Of a stretch of DNA of 64,000 nt, positions 61,402-64,000 are shown one piece after another. The notes under the pieces were generated by a model, which made no database searches, was not told the DNA's origin, and was given only the letters and a program-made list of their open reading frames with translations. Position 1 is the first letter of the stretch. Every line of letters begins with the position of its first letter. The position numbers were made by a program, and so were the translations under genes. The stretch comes from Galbula dea (taxonomy: Eukaryota > Chordata > Aves > Piciformes > Galbulidae). The stretch covers positions 186,001 to 250,000 of the forward strand of contig VWZX01002543.1 in assembly GCA_013399015.1 (NCBI GenBank), given 5' to 3'.

Positions 61402-61465
61402 AGAGTTCTAAGTACAGAGTACTATAAGTACAGTACAGAGTTCTAAGTAAGTTCTAAGTTCTAAT
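61402..61465. repeat. Cluster of GTTCTAAGTA and AGTACAGAGT repeats
   Basis: AGAGTTCTAAGTACAGAGTA, then AGTACAGTACAGAGTTCTAA, then GTAAGTTCTAAGTTCTAATA: three or more overlapping copies of GTTCTAAGT mixed with AGTACAGAG. This looks like repeated slippage of a 9-15 bp unit. Confidence 0.85.
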
Positions 61466-62342
61466 AGACATTATACAGACTTACTGGAAAGCATCAAAAA
61501 TGACATAATGATTGTACTTCTTTCTGGCTAAACTAAATTCTTTAAATTACTTCATAGCCTGGCTTTGGTTCAGCTTAGCAAAACAATCTTCTAGACCAGC
61601 TAGTTCCCTGAATGTCTTTGTACTTACATTTTTTTGGTAAATCACTTGTACTATAGTATTATTGGTATAGCTTTATCATGTCTAGACTGGAAAGGCAGTA
61701 CTGAAAATAGTATATACAGTTTCCATGTCAGACTTTCCAGGCCAGTTTAATTAAGATGTTGAAGTGATTTTAAACAAACACTGGAGCACATCTTGTTAGT
61801 AGTGCTAAAATACTGCTAATAGCCATGGAAACTTCCTGCAGTTAATGATTCTTGTTGATTTTGGTGAAGCACTAGTAGCAGCAGAGACATTAGAGTAGAA
61901 AGCACTCTCCTCCTTAGCATAATTTTTGTCAGCTTGGCCTTTTAAATTGCCACCAAGTAGCTGATTTGGCAGGAGGAATTGAAGCTATTCTTACAGTAGC
62001 ACTAGGATTACAAAGCTGGGGGAAAAAAATAGGGAAAAGAATGTGTGCTGGAAATAACTGTGAAAACTTCTGATATCCATTTGCATTTCTGAAAGTTCAC
62101 CCACCACGGGTGGTTTCTTTCCAGGGCAGAACACACAGTTCTGTTAACATGGTTTTTCTCTCTTAAATGAAATCGTTCAGCCTTGCCAGCCAGTGCTTTT
62201 GTTGTCACCTCCAGAATTCCCACCAACCTGAGGCCAGGCAGCCTGTGCTGCAGAGGCCCTGCCCAGAGCCTTTGGCAGCATCTGAACCGAGAGAGTAACC
62301 ATCTGGCCCTGCCGGCTGGGCCCCCCATACACGTACCCTCAG

Positions 62343-62413
62343 CCTGCTCCTACGAGTCTGTGGACGTTGCAAACCCGTTGTTCTGGGCTGCAAAACCAAG
62401 TGCCAAAAGTTAA
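62343..62413 (+). other. Speculative alternative terminal exon
   Basis: An AG at 62341-62342 follows the pyrimidine-rich CCCCCCATACACGTACCCTC. From 62343 the frame that fits the phase-1 end of the TPK1 exon reads T-C-SYESVDVANPLFW, then AAKPSAKS and a TAA at 62411-62413. Human TPK1 ends PLLWTMAIKS, so the PL-x-W and terminal KS are suggestive. The preceding strands of the domain (FGTLVSTSNTYDG) have no counterpart, and no AATAAA follows closely. I think chance resemblance is more likely. Confidence 0.12.
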
Positions 62414-62633
62414 AATGGGATCAAAATTGCCCACTGCAATCTTTGCTTATTCAACGGTCCCCTTGGCCCTGCAGGGATCTGCGTGTAACAGGCTAGCCTG
62501 TCCCTTCTTAGCAGACTCAGCAAGCCCTTATGGTACTTGAGTGTTGTCTCAGTATTGAAAATAGTTCATGTTTTATTGTAAATTACTGTTATTTGCAACT
62601 CCCAGTTTTGCAGTTCCCACTGCACAGAGATCT

Positions 62634-62730
62634 AGGACCCAATTTTTCCTTTGTATCCATCAGCGTAAATCCAGATTAACTCCAGTGAAGTCATTCTAAT
62701 CACAAGTGTAAAAGCAGAAGGAATGAAAGG
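62634..62730. repeat. Ancient palindromic repeat remnant
   Basis: GGACCCAATTTTTCCTTTGT, then GTAAATCCAGATTAACTCCA and GTGAAGTCATT, then AAGTGTAAAAGCAGAAGGAA resembles a widespread old sauropsid repeat, common in turtles and crocodilians. That repeat has a TGTAAATCYGGAGTAACTCC core around a GAAGTCAATGGAGTTAC palindrome. It is diverged, as expected for an ancient MITE- or SINE-like element. I do not know the formal family name. Confidence 0.5.
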
Positions 62731-64000
62731 AAAAATCAGTATATAGAGTATTTGGTTTTTATTTTTAAGTAGCAAAATTAATGCTGCTGTTTTGCAGACA
62801 TGGGTTGACTTGCACAGTACTAACTCATGCATTGCTAATGCATCTCCATTTAAATGCAGATTTTTGCTCCTAAGAGAACTTCAGGGAAATCCTCTCCAGA
62901 TAAACTGTAATAGGATACCAAATGGTAATTCAATATTTCACTTTAACTTGTGTTTCAGCTTATTGATCTTAATTTTCTATCATTTTGATGCAGCATTTGC
63001 CTAGGGGGAAGAGGATTACATTCACTGTAATAAGGCTTTTAATTAATAATTAATTACTTTGATATTCCAAGCATCCATGCCAGCAGTGGCGATCTACTTC
63101 TATTCCTCTACCTATTTCTATTTTCAGTGGTGGAAATCAGCAAGCTGTGACTTTACATATTTCAGGAAGTAACTGGACACACAGCTGAGAAAAGGAAGCA
63201 TAGTATCTTGGCAAAAGGAAACATAGCATCATGGTATCAGTATGGGACATGCTTATTGTGGCAGTGTTCTGTTCTTGGTCTTTTGAGGTAACAGTTGTAA
63301 GACCCTGACTTGTTGGGGACACTTGTGCTGCGCTCCTGCATTCAAGGGCTTTCACAAAGGCTTCTATACATTTCCCTATGTGTCTTTGGATCAAAGACAT
63401 GAGATGTGATTTTTTTTTTTTTTTTCAGCCATTCTCACACTAAAATCACTTCCTTTGCTAAATCTCCTCCATGTTAAGGAGGGCCTTGCACCTCAGTAAC
63501 TCCTTTTCCAGCATGACTACTAGATACTGCAGTTAAAAGTCTCTGTCTCAACTGTCCTGATTTTGCTGTGAGTTTGGTACAGATACAGGAATAACCAGAG
63601 CACCTGCTTGCTTAATTAAGCCTTTCAGATTAGTGAGATCATTTGCTTTTGCCATACATGATATGTTGAAGATGTTTTTTCTCTGTGTATGCTTCCCTCA
63701 AGCCCTGCTGAAGTGCACTTTATAAGATGTACATGAGACCTTGATATAAGCTCTCTTCTGCTGAACTGAACGTTAAAATTAAGCATCCTAAATATTACAG
63801 TGAAGACATAGAAACAATGTTTGTAAGTCTACTAGATTATGAATGCAGTTATTATGAAGAGTAATCTTATACTGAGCTTTCTGGTTTTGCAGCATGTAAC
63901 ATGATGAGACCCAGTCTAGTTATCATTAGTCCACATTATTTCTCAGCTTCCAGGAGAAAAGCCTGGAGCACAACAGTGAGCAGCACATGGCAAACAAGGC
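62731..64000. other. Intronic unique sequence to the window end
   Basis: This is unique AT-rich intron. A T16 run at 63410-63425 followed by CAG resembles an acceptor tract, but no exon-like sequence with a donor follows. The frame at 63137-63400 (-, 87 codons) has no recognised domain. Confidence 0.55.

Larger units (their letters stand above)
57661..62633. other. Intronic unique sequence
   Basis: Unique intron contains the short-period clusters at 61352-61373 and 61402-61465, an AT-rich stretch without repeats at 59205-59345 that may be a conserved noncoding block, and a GC-rich patch at 62160-62413 with the speculative terminal exon. Frames at 58375-58656 (-, 93 codons), 60182-60499 (+, 105) and 62008-62328 (-, 106) have no domain I recognise. 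Confidence 0.5.
12293..64000 (+). other. TPK1: TPK1 3' intron (partial, at least 51.7 kb)
   Basis: Everything after the donor at 12293 should be TPK1 intron. The last coding exon, expected to encode the counterpart of human STSNTYDGSG and ending near PLLWTMAIKS, was not found by eye on the plus strand. Very long introns fit what is known of mammalian TPK1, a gene of hundreds of kilobases. The intron is inferred from the exon. An unusual or missed terminal exon inside the window cannot be fully excluded. Confidence 0.7.

Noticed and set aside
63410..63428. T16 run followed by CAG, resembling a splice acceptor
   Set aside because: No exon-like sequence with a donor follows. It is simply a homopolymer.
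1..64000. Search for operons, CRISPR arrays, phage or integron signals, LTR retroviruses, tRNA or rRNA genes
   Set aside because: None seen. The CR1 content and the spliced exon show a bird nuclear genome. No paired LTRs or tRNA cloverleaf were recognised by eye.

Overview
The window is vertebrate nuclear DNA, and I read it as avian. It has no dense open reading frames, operons or bacterial signals. It is AT-rich, largely unique DNA with at least eleven copies of the CR1 LINE family, which dominates bird genomes. The CR1 copies show the usual hallmarks: 5' truncation, a conserved GTTGGACTAGATGATCTT-type 3' region, and ends made of ATTCTRTG octamers. I cannot resolve the order of bird.

One protein-coding exon is certain. 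Positions 12181-12292 (+) encode a 37-codon piece of thiamine pyrophosphokinase (TPK1), inside its C-terminal thiamine-binding domain. It is bounded by a textbook acceptor and donor. The 12.2 kb before it and the 51.7 kb after it therefore read as TPK1 introns. I searched by eye for the final TPK1 coding exon and did not find it, so the 3' intron probably runs past the window.

Layout. 1-417: 3' end of a CR1 with its reverse-transcriptase tail still open. 418-7976: unique intron with two CR1 tails and a 14-bp tandem repeat. 7977-8935: a 0.96 kb antisense CR1 with a decayed RT domain. 8936-12180: intron leading to the exon, with a G/T-rich tract near 10.0 kb. 12181-12292: the TPK1 exon. 12435-12622: a long G/T-rich tract just inside the next intron. 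12.6-50.8 kb: mostly unique intron with six more CR1 fragments, ancient SINE-like remnants (24.0 and 33.9-34.3 kb), three G-quadruplex motifs, simple repeats and some hairpin-like homeodomain-site pairs. 50768-51255: an antisense CR1 whose internal deletion junction carries the window's only N. 51968-52072: a last CR1 tail. 52.1-64.0 kb: unique intron with candidate conserved noncoding blocks (57.4 and 59.2 kb) and one ancient palindromic repeat (62.6 kb).

I see no novel multi-gene system. The best leads are a well-bordered candidate cassette exon at 29334-29448 whose only open frame matches the phase left by the TPK1 exon, short-loop G-quadruplex motifs (one inside CR1), a perfect 13-bp hairpin built from GCCATAAA-type sites at 18.75 kb, and the suspicious N at a CR1 deletion joint.
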